Source: Opitutia bacterium (lineage in GTDB: Bacteria > Verrucomicrobiota > Verrucomicrobiia > Opitutales > Seribacteraceae). Taken from it: a stretch of 44,381 bases of DNA. Made by a program: the position numbers and the translations under genes. The DNA lies in contig JABGWD010000217.1 in assembly GCA_018645725.1 (NCBI GenBank), positions 1-44,381 of the forward strand. Reading direction: 5' to 3'. The notes below the pieces were generated by a model. That model was given only the letters and a program-made list of their open reading frames with translations, did not search any database and was not told the origin of the DNA. This document shows positions 1-9,459 of the stretch, piece after piece (positions within the stretch are counted from its first letter, which is position 1; each line of letters opens with the position of its first letter).

Positions 1-985
1 GCCAAAGCGGAAAAGTTCCGCCCCGAGGGTTCGACCTGACAAACCGGCCTTCTTCATTAAACGTTCGGCGGTTTCCCGGGATTTGGAAATTCGAGGATCG
101 CCCTCCTTTGCCCCCTGACGTTCCACTGAGAAATCTTTGAGGACGGAGAGCCAAATGATCATCCGCAAACTTGTGTCGTCCTTGCTGCGCAAATCCTTGC
201 GCGAAACCGGATCAAGCTGAAGGGGGTCCGGAAATACCACGATTCCCTCGTAGTCGAGAGATTCGAAATACTGAAGAACGACCTGACCGAGGAGGTGAAG
301 ATCGTTGAACGAAAGAGGTACCGGAACGCTGGCACCGTCGATCAGTTCACGCAAACTGCTGGAAGAATTGGGACCCAAGGGCAAGGTGACTTCCGAAAGG
401 GGACCGAGCGAGGGAAGATCGTCGATTTGGTTTCCGTAAGAAAACTCGATTTTATCGGTTGGAAAAAGAAAGACCTCGGATTCATTCTGGTCATTTTCTT
501 TTGGGACGGGTCTGACGCCAACACGGTTCATTTCGTCAAGAGCGGCTTGTATCGACTGAAGCTCGCGGGCGATATCGCCCTTTTTGGAAGCAAAGCTCGA
601 AGGTTCGGTCTCTATTTCCGGTAGGGGTTCGGGAGGAATGATCTTTTCGACGACCTTGGACCGAGAAGTCGGAATCGAACGGGATCTTCCGCTTCCCCTG
701 TTCAATTGATCCAGACCGTCTTGCACGGACTTAAGTTGACGACGGATTTCTTCCTTTTGGGAAAGAAGCGAGGGTTGAGCCTGGTTCTCGGGCTTTCCGG
801 GAAACGACTTCAACGATCCAAGGGTTTGCACATTGGTCGTACCGGTTTCGGCTTTGAAGGAAGCGATTGAAAGTGCCGTATTACTCTGATTTTGTTTGGC
901 CTCACATCGATTTTGAGAGAACAAAGTGCAAAAAAGTGCGCAAAAGGGGAAAAGAGCACAAAGAGATAGGTTATTACATGACATA
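1..985 (-). CDS. Partial (runs off left edge) secreted/envelope protein, signal peptide then Ser/Pro-rich linker; possible POTRA/TpsB-like outer-membrane secretion component
   Basis: Reverse strand from ATG at 985 is open without stop to base 1 (MSCNNLSLCALFPFCALFCTLFSQNRCEAK...GRTLGAELFRFG). Absent from the ORF track because no stop lies in the window. Function assignment weak. Confidence 0.7.
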
Positions 986-1107
986 ATTTCTAGGAAAGCT
1001 CTAGACAACAGAGTTATCTAAATATAGTTTACAAGACAGTCAAGAGCTCAAAAACATACAGGATAAAACCTTTTCCCTAAACTTTCCTTCTTAATCACCT
1101 TATCATT

Positions 1108-2025
1108 ATGCCTGCAAAAAAAGATTCTCGAGCATTCAACGTGCACTTGGGCAAACTCCTGATCGCTGCTGCATGGTCCGACGGGGAGGTAAATCGGGCC
1201 GAATTGAACTGCCTGAAATCTTTGGTCCTGCAAATGCCCAACATTACCTTCGAAGATTGGCGAAAACTAAAGATTTACCTAGCCTACCCCATAAGCGTAC
1301 TGGAACAGGATTCAATCGTACGCGAATTCGTTTCCAAAGTCTACAACGGGAACCATAAAAAAAGAGCCCTGCAGGCAATCATCGAAATCATTGAAGCCGA
1401 CGGGCAAGTGACGATTGAGGAGAAGGCATTTTCCGAGGAAATTGAAAAAGCTATTTCCAAAGGTTGCTCGAGCCTGCTTCGAACGATCAAATTTTTTCTT
1501 TTCAAAAGCTCGATCCTGGCGGAAAGAGGATGGAGCAAGAAGACCGGTCGGGACAGGATGATCCACGAGTTTTTCGACAACCCCATTTACTTCGTATTCA
1601 GAAAGGCTATTCTTGTTGAGCAACTGGAGGTAGACTACTCAAAGCCATACTTGCAAAAGGTTTGTCTATTTGCAGGCATACTCTGTTGGTTTGCTCAAAA
1701 GGATGATGCCATAAGCCTCGAGGAAGAAGTAAAAATATTGGATATCCTGACAACCCGGTGCGAATTGAAAGAAAAACTGGCCAAATGCATTCTCAGAGTT
1801 GCATCCAAGGTCAATGTGTCGGAAATGCATTTGCGCGATCTAGTCGGAACCTTGCGGGACTCTTCAACCACTCAGGAGTGCGAGGAATTTTTCGCCGACA
1901 CAATAAAATTGGTACTGATTGACGACGATTTGTCGGTTACCGAACTCGAGTGCCTGAGAACGGTGGCCCTCTATCTTGAAATTGACTCCGGATTATGGGA
2001 AAAAGTCATCGGCATGGCAAAGTAA
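1108..2025 (+). CDS. TerB-like (tellurite-resistance TerB superfamily) helical protein
   Basis: 305-aa ORF; LGKLLIAAAWSDGEVNRAELNCLKSL and ALQAIIEIIEADGQVTIEEKAFSEEI resemble TerB-type acidic helix-turn segments; a similar segment near the C-terminus. Confidence 0.65.
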   Translation: MPAKKDSRAFNVHLGKLLIAAAWSDGEVNRAELNCLKSLVLQMPNITFEDWRKLKIYLAYPISVLEQDSIVREFVSKVYNGNHKKRALQAIIEIIEADGQVTIEEKAFSEEIEKAISKGCSSLLRTIKFFLFKSSILAERGWSKKTGRDRMIHEFFDNPIYFVFRKAILVEQLEVDYSKPYLQKVCLFAGILCWFAQKDDAISLEEEVKILDILTTRCELKEKLAKCILRVASKVNVSEMHLRDLVGTLRDSSTTQECEEFFADTIKLVLIDDDLSVTELECLRTVALYLEIDSGLWEKVIGMAK

Positions 2026-2085
2026 GTCGCGTGAGGTGCACTTTGAAATCTTAAAAACACCGAATAGAACCATTTTCCGTCGAAT

Positions 2086-2874
2086 ATGATCATCCTTCTG
2101 TCGCCGGCCAAAACCTTGGATTTCGAAAGTAATTCGACAACCGAGGTTTGCACCCAGCCCGATTTTCTCAAGTTTTCAAAATACTTGATGAACGGGTTGA
2201 GCAAACTGACCTCCGGGGAGATCGGCGAACTGATGAGCATAAGCCCGAAGCTCGCGGAACTGAATCGTCAGCGCTTTCAGGACTGGGCGGCGCGGCATGA
2301 CGGAAAATCCTCCAAGCAGGCAATCCTTGCCTTCAAGGGGGATGTCTACGAAGGGTTAAGTGCGTGGGAATTCGAGGCTGAGGATTTCGAATTCGCCCAA
2401 AAGCACCTCAGGATACTTTCCGGTTTATACGGGCTTTTGCGCCCGCTCGACCTCATCCAGCCCCATCGTCTGGAAATGGGTACGGCTTATGCAAACCCCG
2501 CGGGCAAGGATCTGTATGCATTCTGGGGTGATCGCCTGAGTGACGGGCTGAACGAGCATCTCGAAGAATCCGGCTCGGATCTTTTGGTGAATTTGGCTTC
2601 CCAGGAATACTTCAGGTCCGTTCAGGAAAAGAAACTGCAAGCAAAGATACTCACACCCGTCTTCAAGGACGAGAAAAACGGGCATTTCAAGATCGTCAGT
2701 TTTTACGCGAAGAAGGCCCGGGGTCTGATGAGCGCCTTCCTCATCCGCAACCGGATCGACTATGTCGAGGGCATGTTCGACTTTTCCGAGGCGGGTTACC
2801 GGTTCTCGACAAAGGACTCGACCGAGTCGTCCCCCGTCTTTCTCCGCTCCGAAAAGAACCGGATGGCGGCCTGA
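2086..2874 (+). CDS. yaaA: Peroxide stress protein YaaA (UPF0246/DUF328)
   Basis: Start MIILLSPAKTLDF and internal LSGLYGLLRPLDLIQPHRLEMG, LVNLASQEYF are family hallmarks. Confidence 0.95.
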   Translation: MIILLSPAKTLDFESNSTTEVCTQPDFLKFSKYLMNGLSKLTSGEIGELMSISPKLAELNRQRFQDWAARHDGKSSKQAILAFKGDVYEGLSAWEFEAEDFEFAQKHLRILSGLYGLLRPLDLIQPHRLEMGTAYANPAGKDLYAFWGDRLSDGLNEHLEESGSDLLVNLASQEYFRSVQEKKLQAKILTPVFKDEKNGHFKIVSFYAKKARGLMSAFLIRNRIDYVEGMFDFSEAGYRFSTKDSTESSPVFLRSEKNRMAA

Positions 2875-2894
2875 CCCGCCCCACCCTGCTTGCA

Positions 2895-4292
2895 ATGTTA
2901 TTCAACAGGCATATCTTTTGCGCCGCTTTGGTTTTTGTTGGTTTTTTGTGTCTGAATGCAGAGCATTCGAAAAACAAAATCTCTTTTGAAGTAGTCGCAT
3001 ACAATGTCCAAAACCTCTTCGATACAGACGGAATTTCCCTCTACGACGATTACAAACCGGATTTTTACGGAGAGACCGAATTATCGAACAAACTCAAGGT
3101 CATTTGCGAAGTTTTGCGTAAAATCGGAGGCTCGACTGGTCCGGACGTCGTTTTGCTTCAGGAAGTCGAGGTTGACCGGACGCCCGAACGACATCCATCC
3201 GCAACCGCGAGGTTGATCTCCTCCCTTGAGAAAGAAGGGTTGGGTCCATACCATTACAGACTTGGATACGATCCGGACGATCCTCAGGAAAAATGGCCCG
3301 CAGTTCACTGCCTGACTTTATCCAAGTTCCCCATCACGGAAAGTCGCCTGCATCCGATTCGAATGGCCAGGCCGATCCTCGAGACCACGATCGAGGTAAA
3401 CGGTACCTCCTTCACTATCTTCAACAACCATTGGAAATCGGGGGCGTCATCGCCCGAGATGGAGAAACACCGGTTGCAAAACGCAACGACCCTGAGGAAA
3501 CGAATCGATGAACTCGTTGCCCGCAATCCCAATGCTGATTTCCTCGTCGGGGGTGACTTGAATTCGCATTACAACCAATCGACCGTCCATGCCGATCAAA
3601 TGAAAAAAACCGGCATCAACGACGTACTTCTTTCAATGGGCAAGGAACACCAACCGGGAACGAAGGGAGGCAAACTATACAACCTCTGGCACGAGCTCAT
3701 CCCCCCGGAACGCGGTTCGGATGCCTGGCGGGGCAACTGGGGAACGCTCATGCACATCCTCACCCCCCCTTCCCTTTTCGACCAAAAGGGCATCAGCTAT
3801 GACGACGACTCATTCCGCATAGCCAAGTTTGCCGGGTTAAACTGCGTGGAGGGATCGGGCATTCCGATGGAGTGGTCCAATGAGCTCGATGGGTTCGGGG
3901 CAAGCGATCATTTTCCCTTGGTTGCCCGGTTCTCGAAAGGAGGGTTTTTCAAGGGTGAGCAGGACCGGTCCTTCAATCAAGTGGAGAGAAATCTTCGCAA
4001 AGTAGATTTCTCCAAGGCTCTTCGCGAGGCGAAGAAATGGGAACCCACCTCCCTCGACCCGGCAAATTACGGCAGGATATATGTTTTTTCCGGTGTCATC
4101 TCGAAATCGAAGCCAATTACCCTGACTGCGGAAGGACACCGCCTGGGGCTCTACAGCTTCGACCCGGAGACGAGGAAAGTTCTCTTTGACCTCAAGTCAG
4201 GAGAATCGCTGGCCGGTCATGGACGTCTTTCGCGCTATCGCGGGCAATGGCAATTCATTGTCGAGGACAGCACTTGGTTAAAGCAATTCTAA
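2895..4292 (+). CDS. Secreted endonuclease/exonuclease/phosphatase family protein
   Basis: N-terminal signal-like segment, then VVAYNVQNLFDTD, VVLLQEVE, GGDLNSHY, SDHFPLVARF motifs of the EEP fold. Confidence 0.85.
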   Translation: MLFNRHIFCAALVFVGFLCLNAEHSKNKISFEVVAYNVQNLFDTDGISLYDDYKPDFYGETELSNKLKVICEVLRKIGGSTGPDVVLLQEVEVDRTPERHPSATARLISSLEKEGLGPYHYRLGYDPDDPQEKWPAVHCLTLSKFPITESRLHPIRMARPILETTIEVNGTSFTIFNNHWKSGASSPEMEKHRLQNATTLRKRIDELVARNPNADFLVGGDLNSHYNQSTVHADQMKKTGINDVLLSMGKEHQPGTKGGKLYNLWHELIPPERGSDAWRGNWGTLMHILTPPSLFDQKGISYDDDSFRIAKFAGLNCVEGSGIPMEWSNELDGFGASDHFPLVARFSKGGFFKGEQDRSFNQVERNLRKVDFSKALREAKKWEPTSLDPANYGRIYVFSGVISKSKPITLTAEGHRLGLYSFDPETRKVLFDLKSGESLAGHGRLSRYRGQWQFIVEDSTWLKQF

Positions 4293-4474
4293 TTGCTTTT
4301 TGCCTGAGCTCTCCTCAGACGTGACGCGACCGACTTGCGTTGCATGTCACGGTAGTAACTCGCATTGCCCCTCTTCTTGGCCGGACCAACCCCGGCCTTT
4401 CCTCCCTTTTTTCCCATGAGGGAAGCAATCTTCGCGAGGGATGCTACGGCTTTTCGAACCATCTTTCGTCTCAA
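4289..4474 (-). CDS. Small basic protein, KGG-motif-like (GKKGGKAGVGPAKKRGN)
   Basis: 61-aa ORF (TTG start at 4474; alternative ATG at 4462), start overlapping the stop of the upstream small ORF; 4-bp convergent overlap with the EEP gene. Confidence 0.45.
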   Translation of the reverse strand: MRRKMVRKAVASLAKIASLMGKKGGKAGVGPAKKRGNASYYRDMQRKSVASRLRRAQAKSN

Positions 4475-4701
4475 GCCATACGATCGAACACCCTGAGCAA
4501 CCGCCCCATTCGCTGACAGGATTCCTCAATATCCTCGAGAATCCGATCCGCCCTCGCCCGGTCTTTTTCGCCCGCAATTTTTGCGAACGTACTTTTTTCT
4601 TTCTGTTTTGAAGATCGGACTGCATTCCCTCTCCACTTAACCCGCGCCTCCATTTCATTTGCCTCTCGAGGTATTTTTCCCATATCTTTTCTTTTGCACA
4701 A
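4471..4701 (-). CDS. Small charged hypothetical protein
   Basis: 76-aa ORF ending ...ILEDIEESCQRMGRLLRVFDRMA; stop overlaps the next small ORF start (TTGA). Confidence 0.4.
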   Translation of the reverse strand: MCKRKDMGKIPREANEMEARVKWRGNAVRSSKQKEKSTFAKIAGEKDRARADRILEDIEESCQRMGRLLRVFDRMA

Positions 4702-4753
4702 GCGTTTGTGTAAAACAAGCCTAAAAAAAAACTTTTTTTGCTCAAGAAATTTT

Positions 4754-5743
4754 TCAACTCAGTTTCTGAAGTAGCTCGCGACGGACTTCCTCCAAGCCAT
4801 CTTCCAGGACGGCTGATATGAAGAACGGTTCGATGTCCGGAAAACGCTTCTTGAACCGGGCAAGGTTTTCGACTGCAACGTCTTCGTCGCTCTTGTTTCC
4901 AACCACCAAGAATGGTTTTTCGGCTACTTCGGGATCATAGTCGCGAAGCTCCTTGCGGAGGTGTTCGAAATCCTCGCAAGGGTCCCGCCCATCCTCAGCA
5001 GCCATGTCGAGGAGGAACAAGAGCAGGCGACAGCGCTCGACGTGACGCAGAAAACGGTGGCCAAGTCCTCTGTTCTCCGCAGCTCCTTCGATCAACCCCG
5101 GGACGTCGGCCATGGTAACGGTACGAAAGTCATCCGGGTAATCAATTACGCCAACCGAAGGAACCAAAGTCGTGAAGGGATAGGAGTCGACCTTGGGCGT
5201 TGCGTTCGAAAGAACGTTCAACAAAGTGGATTTCCCCGCATTGGGAAAACCGACCAACCCGACGTCGGCAATCGTCTTGAGGGTAAAGACGTAGTTGCCC
5301 TCGTCGCCGGGCTTGCCCTCAGTGGTTTGGCGCGGGGTTTGATTTACGGAGGATTTGAAGGTTGCGTTGCCCCGCCCTCCTTTCCCTCCTTCGAGAAGAG
5401 CGATCTCCTGTCCATGAGAAAGAAGTTCGCAAAAAGGGGTTTCCGTTCCCTCGATCCTTACTTCCGTGCCCAAGGGGAGCTTGAGCAGACAAAAGTCCCC
5501 TCTTTTTCCGTTCTGATCGCTTCCCCGACCCGGCTCGCCGTTTTTGGCTTTCCAGTGTTTTTTGAAATGAAAGGCCCGAAGATCGGAAACGTTTTCGTCG
5601 GCCATGAGAAGGACGTCGCCTCCTTTGCCGCCGTTTCCGCCGTTCGGGCCACCTTCGGGCATATATTTTTGCCGAAGGAAGCTCAGGCATCCGTCGCCTC
5701 CGTCCCCTGCCTTCAGGTATACCTTTGTATCGTCGTAGAACAT
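4754..5743 (-). CDS. obgE: GTPase ObgE/CgtA
   Basis: Glycine-rich Obg domain (GGPNGGNGGKGGDV) plus G domain GFPNAGKSTLLN, DVPGLIEGA, NKSD. Confidence 0.97.
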   Translation of the reverse strand: MFYDDTKVYLKAGDGGDGCLSFLRQKYMPEGGPNGGNGGKGGDVLLMADENVSDLRAFHFKKHWKAKNGEPGRGSDQNGKRGDFCLLKLPLGTEVRIEGTETPFCELLSHGQEIALLEGGKGGRGNATFKSSVNQTPRQTTEGKPGDEGNYVFTLKTIADVGLVGFPNAGKSTLLNVLSNATPKVDSYPFTTLVPSVGVIDYPDDFRTVTMADVPGLIEGAAENRGLGHRFLRHVERCRLLLFLLDMAAEDGRDPCEDFEHLRKELRDYDPEVAEKPFLVVGNKSDEDVAVENLARFKKRFPDIEPFFISAVLEDGLEEVRRELLQKLS

Positions 5744-5826
5744 CTGTCTGCCTTTAGAAACAGGACATTACCCCCTTGTGGGGAAAGGGTCAACGAGGGA
5801 ACGAGGACCGACCGAATCCGAGAGCT

Positions 5827-7266
5827 CTAGTATCGGTAGTGTTCGGGCTTGTAGGGGCCGTCCACTTGAACGCCAATATAATCGGCCTGCTCCTCGCTCA
5901 ACTTGGTCAATTTCGCCCCAAGCTTGTCCAAATGCAAGCGCGCCACTTCCTCGTCCAATTCCTTGCTCAACCGGTATACGCCAATCTTGCGGTCGGGGTT
6001 TTGCCGAATGTCTATTTGGGCGATGGTTTGGTTGGTAAAACTATTGGACATCACGAAACTGGGGTGTCCGGTTGCGCAACCAAGATTGATCAAGCGACCT
6101 TCGGCAAGAAGATAGATGCTGCGACCGTCGGGAAAGTTGAACCGACTGACCGGTCCGCCGGGGACGCTGTCGTCTTTGATGACTTCCTTGGTCACGCCTT
6201 CCATAGCCTCAAGCTGGGCGACTTGGATTTCATTATCAAAATGCCCGATGTTGCAAACGATGGCTTGATCTTTCATTTTGCTGATGTGCTCGGCGGTGAT
6301 GATGTCCTTGTTACCTGTGGTGGTTACGAAGATATCGGCCGTGGCAAGGGCATCTTCAACGGTCGTGACTTGATAACCGTTCATACAAGCCTGCAATGCG
6401 CAGATGGGATCGATCTCCGAGACCATCACGCGAGCCTTTTCGTTGGCCAAGGAATCGGCAGACCCTTTCCCTACGTCTCCATAACCGCAAATCATGGCGA
6501 CTTTTCCGGAAACCAAAACATCCAGCGCCCGTTTGATTCCGTCCACAAGGGAGTGACGGCAACCGTAGACGTTGTCGAACTTGGACTTGGTCACCGAATC
6601 GTTCACGTTGATCGCCTGGAAAAGAAGTTTGCCCTCCTCCTCCATTTGAATCAGGCGATGAACCCCAGTGGTGGTTTCCTCGGAAACCCCGACGATCGCA
6701 TCGGCCACGGGGCCCCAGTGCGTAGGTTTTTCGGCATGCACCTTCTTTAGCAAATCCTTGATGACCTGTTCCTCATGGCTTTCGGATGAAGTATTCACCC
6801 AATCGCTTCCGTCTTCCTGTTCCACGCCTTTGTGAATGAGAAGCGTAGCGTCTCCACCATCGTCCACGATTTGATCCGGGCCGGAACCGTCGGGCCAAGT
6901 GAGCGCGCTGAAGGTACAATCCCAATATTCCTCGAGGGTCTCGCCCTTCCATGCGAAGACAGGAACACCAGACGCCGCGATGGCCGCGGCGGCATGATCC
7001 TGGGTGGAAAAAATATTGCAGGAACACCAACGGACGTCTGCTCCAAGGTCTACCAGAGTTTCGATCAAAACGGCAGTCTGAATCGTCATGTGAAGGGAAC
7101 CCATGACCTTGACTCCGGTCAAAGGCTTGGAGGGGCCATATTTCTTACGGGTTGACATAAGGCCTGGCATTTCATGCTCGGCTATGGAAATTTCCTTGCG
7201 GCCAAATTCGGCGAGGGAAATGTCAGCGACTTTGTAATCGAGGGTGGGTGTAATGGTTTCAGTCAT
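5827..7266 (-). CDS. ahcY: Adenosylhomocysteinase
   Basis: [26 protein letters not shown]...; NAD-binding [14 protein letters not shown]-term [24 protein letters not shown]. The 569-aa ORF-track extension to 7536 overlaps metK and is spurious; ATG at 7266 (or 7275). Confidence 0.97.
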   Translation of the reverse strand: MTETITPTLDYKVADISLAEFGRKEISIAEHEMPGLMSTRKKYGPSKPLTGVKVMGSLHMTIQTAVLIETLVDLGADVRWCSCNIFSTQDHAAAAIAASGVPVFAWKGETLEEYWDCTFSALTWPDGSGPDQIVDDGGDATLLIHKGVEQEDGSDWVNTSSESHEEQVIKDLLKKVHAEKPTHWGPVADAIVGVSEETTTGVHRLIQMEEEGKLLFQAINVNDSVTKSKFDNVYGCRHSLVDGIKRALDVLVSGKVAMICGYGDVGKGSADSLANEKARVMVSEIDPICALQACMNGYQVTTVEDALATADIFVTTTGNKDIITAEHISKMKDQAIVCNIGHFDNEIQVAQLEAMEGVTKEVIKDDSVPGGPVSRFNFPDGRSIYLLAEGRLINLGCATGHPSFVMSNSFTNQTIAQIDIRQNPDRKIGVYRLSKELDEEVARLHLDKLGAKLTKLSEEQADYIGVQVDGPYKPEHYRY

Positions 7267-7288
7267 GATGGTCATTTTTATTATAACG

Positions 7289-7308
7289 ATCCAGGCGCTC
7301 GCTTGGAT
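7289..7308 (-). promoter_or_regulatory. Near-perfect inverted repeat in the metK-ahcY intergenic gap
   Basis: atccaggcgctcgcttggat (ATCCA-GC arms with one mismatch) just upstream of ahcY; function unknown. Confidence 0.35.
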
Positions 7309-7328
7309 TGAAAGACGTTGAGATTCAC

Positions 7329-8498
7329 TTAACCAACCGCTCCCTGCAGAGCCTCGACCTTGTCGGTCTGCTCCCACGGAAGTTCGCTTTTGCCGAAATG
7401 TCCGTAATTGGTCGTGGTTCGATAAATGGGCCGAAGAAGGTCGAGTTGCGAAACGATTTCCGCCGGCTTGAAGTTGAAAACCTGCTTGATGGCATCCTGA
7501 ATTCTTTCCTCCGGCGCTTTTTCCGTACCGAAGCAATCGATGGAAATGCTAGTCGGGTTGGGATATCCGATCGCGTAAGCCACTTGGATTTCAACCCGGT
7601 CGGCCAGGCCCGCGGCAACTACGTTTTTGGCCACCCAACGACACATGTAGGCAGCGGAACGGTCAACCTTGCTGGGATCTTTTCCGGAGAATGCGCCGCC
7701 ACCGTGTCGTCCCCAACCGCCGTAGGTATCAACGATTATTTTTCTTCCGGTCAGACCCGAATCACCTTGTGGACCTCCAATCACAAATCTTCCCGTCGGG
7801 TTGATCAGGTACTGGGTCGAATCATTGATAAGTTCGGAAGGCAGAGAGGGTTTGATTATTTCGGAGATGATGAAGTTGCGAATCGTGTCGTTGTCAGCGT
7901 CCGCGGCATGCTGAGTGGATACCACGACATTTTCTATCCCGACCATCCGTCCGTCCTCGTACTTGAGGGCAACTTGAGATTTGCAATCGGGGCGCAACCA
8001 CTTGGCTTGTTCCCCGGCCTTGCGGATTTCAGCCATTTTGCGGAGTATGCGGTGGGCGAACATGACCGGCGCGGGCATGAGCTCGTCCGTCTCGTTGCAG
8101 GCGTACCCGAACATAATCCCCTGGTCACCGGCACCCTGCTCGTCGGTTTCCTTACCCTCGGCTGAAGAGGCGTCGACCCCTTGCCCGATATCCCGTGATT
8201 GGGCGGTCAACTGGTTGGTAATGAAAACGTGATCGGCATGGAACACGTCGTCATCATTCACGTAGCCAATCTCGCGAATTGCTTCACGGACAACCTTTTC
8301 GTAGTCAAACTTGGCATCCGTGGTAATCTCGCCGGCTATCGTCACGCAATTGCTCTTTACGAGGGTTTCGCAGGCGACCCGGCTTTTGGGATCCTGTGCC
8401 AGGCAGGCATCCAACACGTTATCCGAAATCGTATCGGAGACTTTGTCGGGATGCCCCTCCCCTACTGACTCTGAAGAAAAAATGAATGACTTTGACAT
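7329..8498 (-). CDS. metK: S-adenosylmethionine synthetase
   Basis: [61 protein letters not shown]. Confidence 0.98.
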   Translation of the reverse strand: MSKSFIFSSESVGEGHPDKVSDTISDNVLDACLAQDPKSRVACETLVKSNCVTIAGEITTDAKFDYEKVVREAIREIGYVNDDDVFHADHVFITNQLTAQSRDIGQGVDASSAEGKETDEQGAGDQGIMFGYACNETDELMPAPVMFAHRILRKMAEIRKAGEQAKWLRPDCKSQVALKYEDGRMVGIENVVVSTQHAADADNDTIRNFIISEIIKPSLPSELINDSTQYLINPTGRFVIGGPQGDSGLTGRKIIVDTYGGWGRHGGGAFSGKDPSKVDRSAAYMCRWVAKNVVAAGLADRVEIQVAYAIGYPNPTSISIDCFGTEKAPEERIQDAIKQVFNFKPAEIVSQLDLLRPIYRTTTNYGHFGKSELPWEQTDKVEALQGAVG

Positions 8499-8544
8499 CC
8501 CTTCATTTCAACAGATCAAGGAACGGGAATCAAGTTTATTCATC

Positions 8545-8570
8545 AACGCATCATGATATGATGATGCGTT
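8545..8570 (-). promoter_or_regulatory. Perfect 10-bp inverted repeat (6-nt loop) between rmlA stop and metK start
   Basis: aacgcatcat-gatatg-atgatgcgtt; not followed by a U-tract on the minus strand. Confidence 0.5.
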
Positions 8571-8580
8571 ATCCTGAAAA

Positions 8581-9459
8581 TCAATCTCGGGACAGAATCG
8601 TTCGCAAATAGTTCCCGTAGGATGAAGAACCGTGAGCTTCGATCGCTTCCTCGAGCCCCTCGGTCGACAACCACCCTTTGCCAGAGGCGATTTCCTCCAG
8701 GCAGGCGATCTTCAACCCTTGCCGGAGCTCGATGATTTTGATGAACTCCGTTGCCGAAGCCAAGTTTTCGTGACTGCCCGTGTCCAACCAAGCGGTCCCG
8801 CGACCCAGCACCTCGACCGAAAGCTTGCCCGCCTCAAGGTAAGTTCTGTTCAGATCGGTGATTTCCAGTTCTCCACGCTCGGAGGGCTTGAGTTCCTTGG
8901 CAAGAGATGCAGCATTCTCGTCATAAAAATACAGGCCGGGAACGGCATAGTTGGAACGGGGACTCGTGGGTTTTTCCTCCAAGGACAGGGCTCGTCCATC
9001 CTCATCGAAATCAACCACCCCGTAATTGGAAGGATCGGCGACGTGATAGCCGAAAACCGTGGCTCCTTCGCGATGGGCATCGGCATCCGCAAGGATCCTT
9101 TCGAGTTCATGACCATAAAAGACGTTGTCTCCCAGGATCAGGGTCGAAGGCGAGCCATCAAGAAAGTTCTCTCCTATTGTCAGGGCCTGGGCCAATCCGT
9201 CGGGACTTGGTTGCTCGGCGTATTCGAAACGAACCCCGAATCGCGATCCGTCTCCAAGAAGTTCCTGGAAAGCCGGCAAGTCCCTCGGGGTTGATATGAT
9301 CAGGATCTCCTTGATTCCCGTTAACATCAGGACGGAAATCGGGTAGTAAATCATGGGTTTGTCGTACACCGGCATGAGTTGCTTGCTCACGGCCATCGTC
9401 AGTGGATAAAGCCGGGTGCCCGACCCCCCGGCCAGTACTATTCCCTTTCGCTCGCTCAT
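8581..9459 (-). CDS. rmlA: Glucose-1-phosphate thymidylyltransferase
   Basis: MSERKGIVLAGGSGTRLYPLTMAVSKQLMPVYDKPMIYYP; ATG at 9459 overlaps rmlB stop (ATGA). Confidence 0.97.
   Translation of the reverse strand: MSERKGIVLAGGSGTRLYPLTMAVSKQLMPVYDKPMIYYPISVLMLTGIKEILIISTPRDLPAFQELLGDGSRFGVRFEYAEQPSPDGLAQALTIGENFLDGSPSTLILGDNVFYGHELERILADADAHREGATVFGYHVADPSNYGVVDFDEDGRALSLEEKPTSPRSNYAVPGLYFYDENAASLAKELKPSERGELEITDLNRTYLEAGKLSVEVLGRGTAWLDTGSHENLASATEFIKIIELRQGLKIACLEEIASGKGWLSTEGLEEAIEAHGSSSYGNYLRTILSRD

Noticed and set aside
4701-4753. aaaaaaaaactttttttgctc as an intrinsic terminator of obgE
   Set aside because: A/T symmetric run without a GC stem; too weak to call.
4961-5830. 289-aa plus-strand ORF
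   Set aside because: Antisense to obgE; shadow ORF.
5776-6750. 324-aa plus-strand ORF
   Set aside because: Antisense to ahcY; composition is a mirror of conserved coding sequence, no recognisable family.
7267-7536. N-terminal extension of the 569-aa AhcY ORF
   Set aside because: Overlaps the metK C-terminus out of frame and lacks similarity; AhcY starts at MTETITP.
7308-8165. 285-aa plus-strand ORF
   Set aside because: Antisense to metK; shadow ORF.
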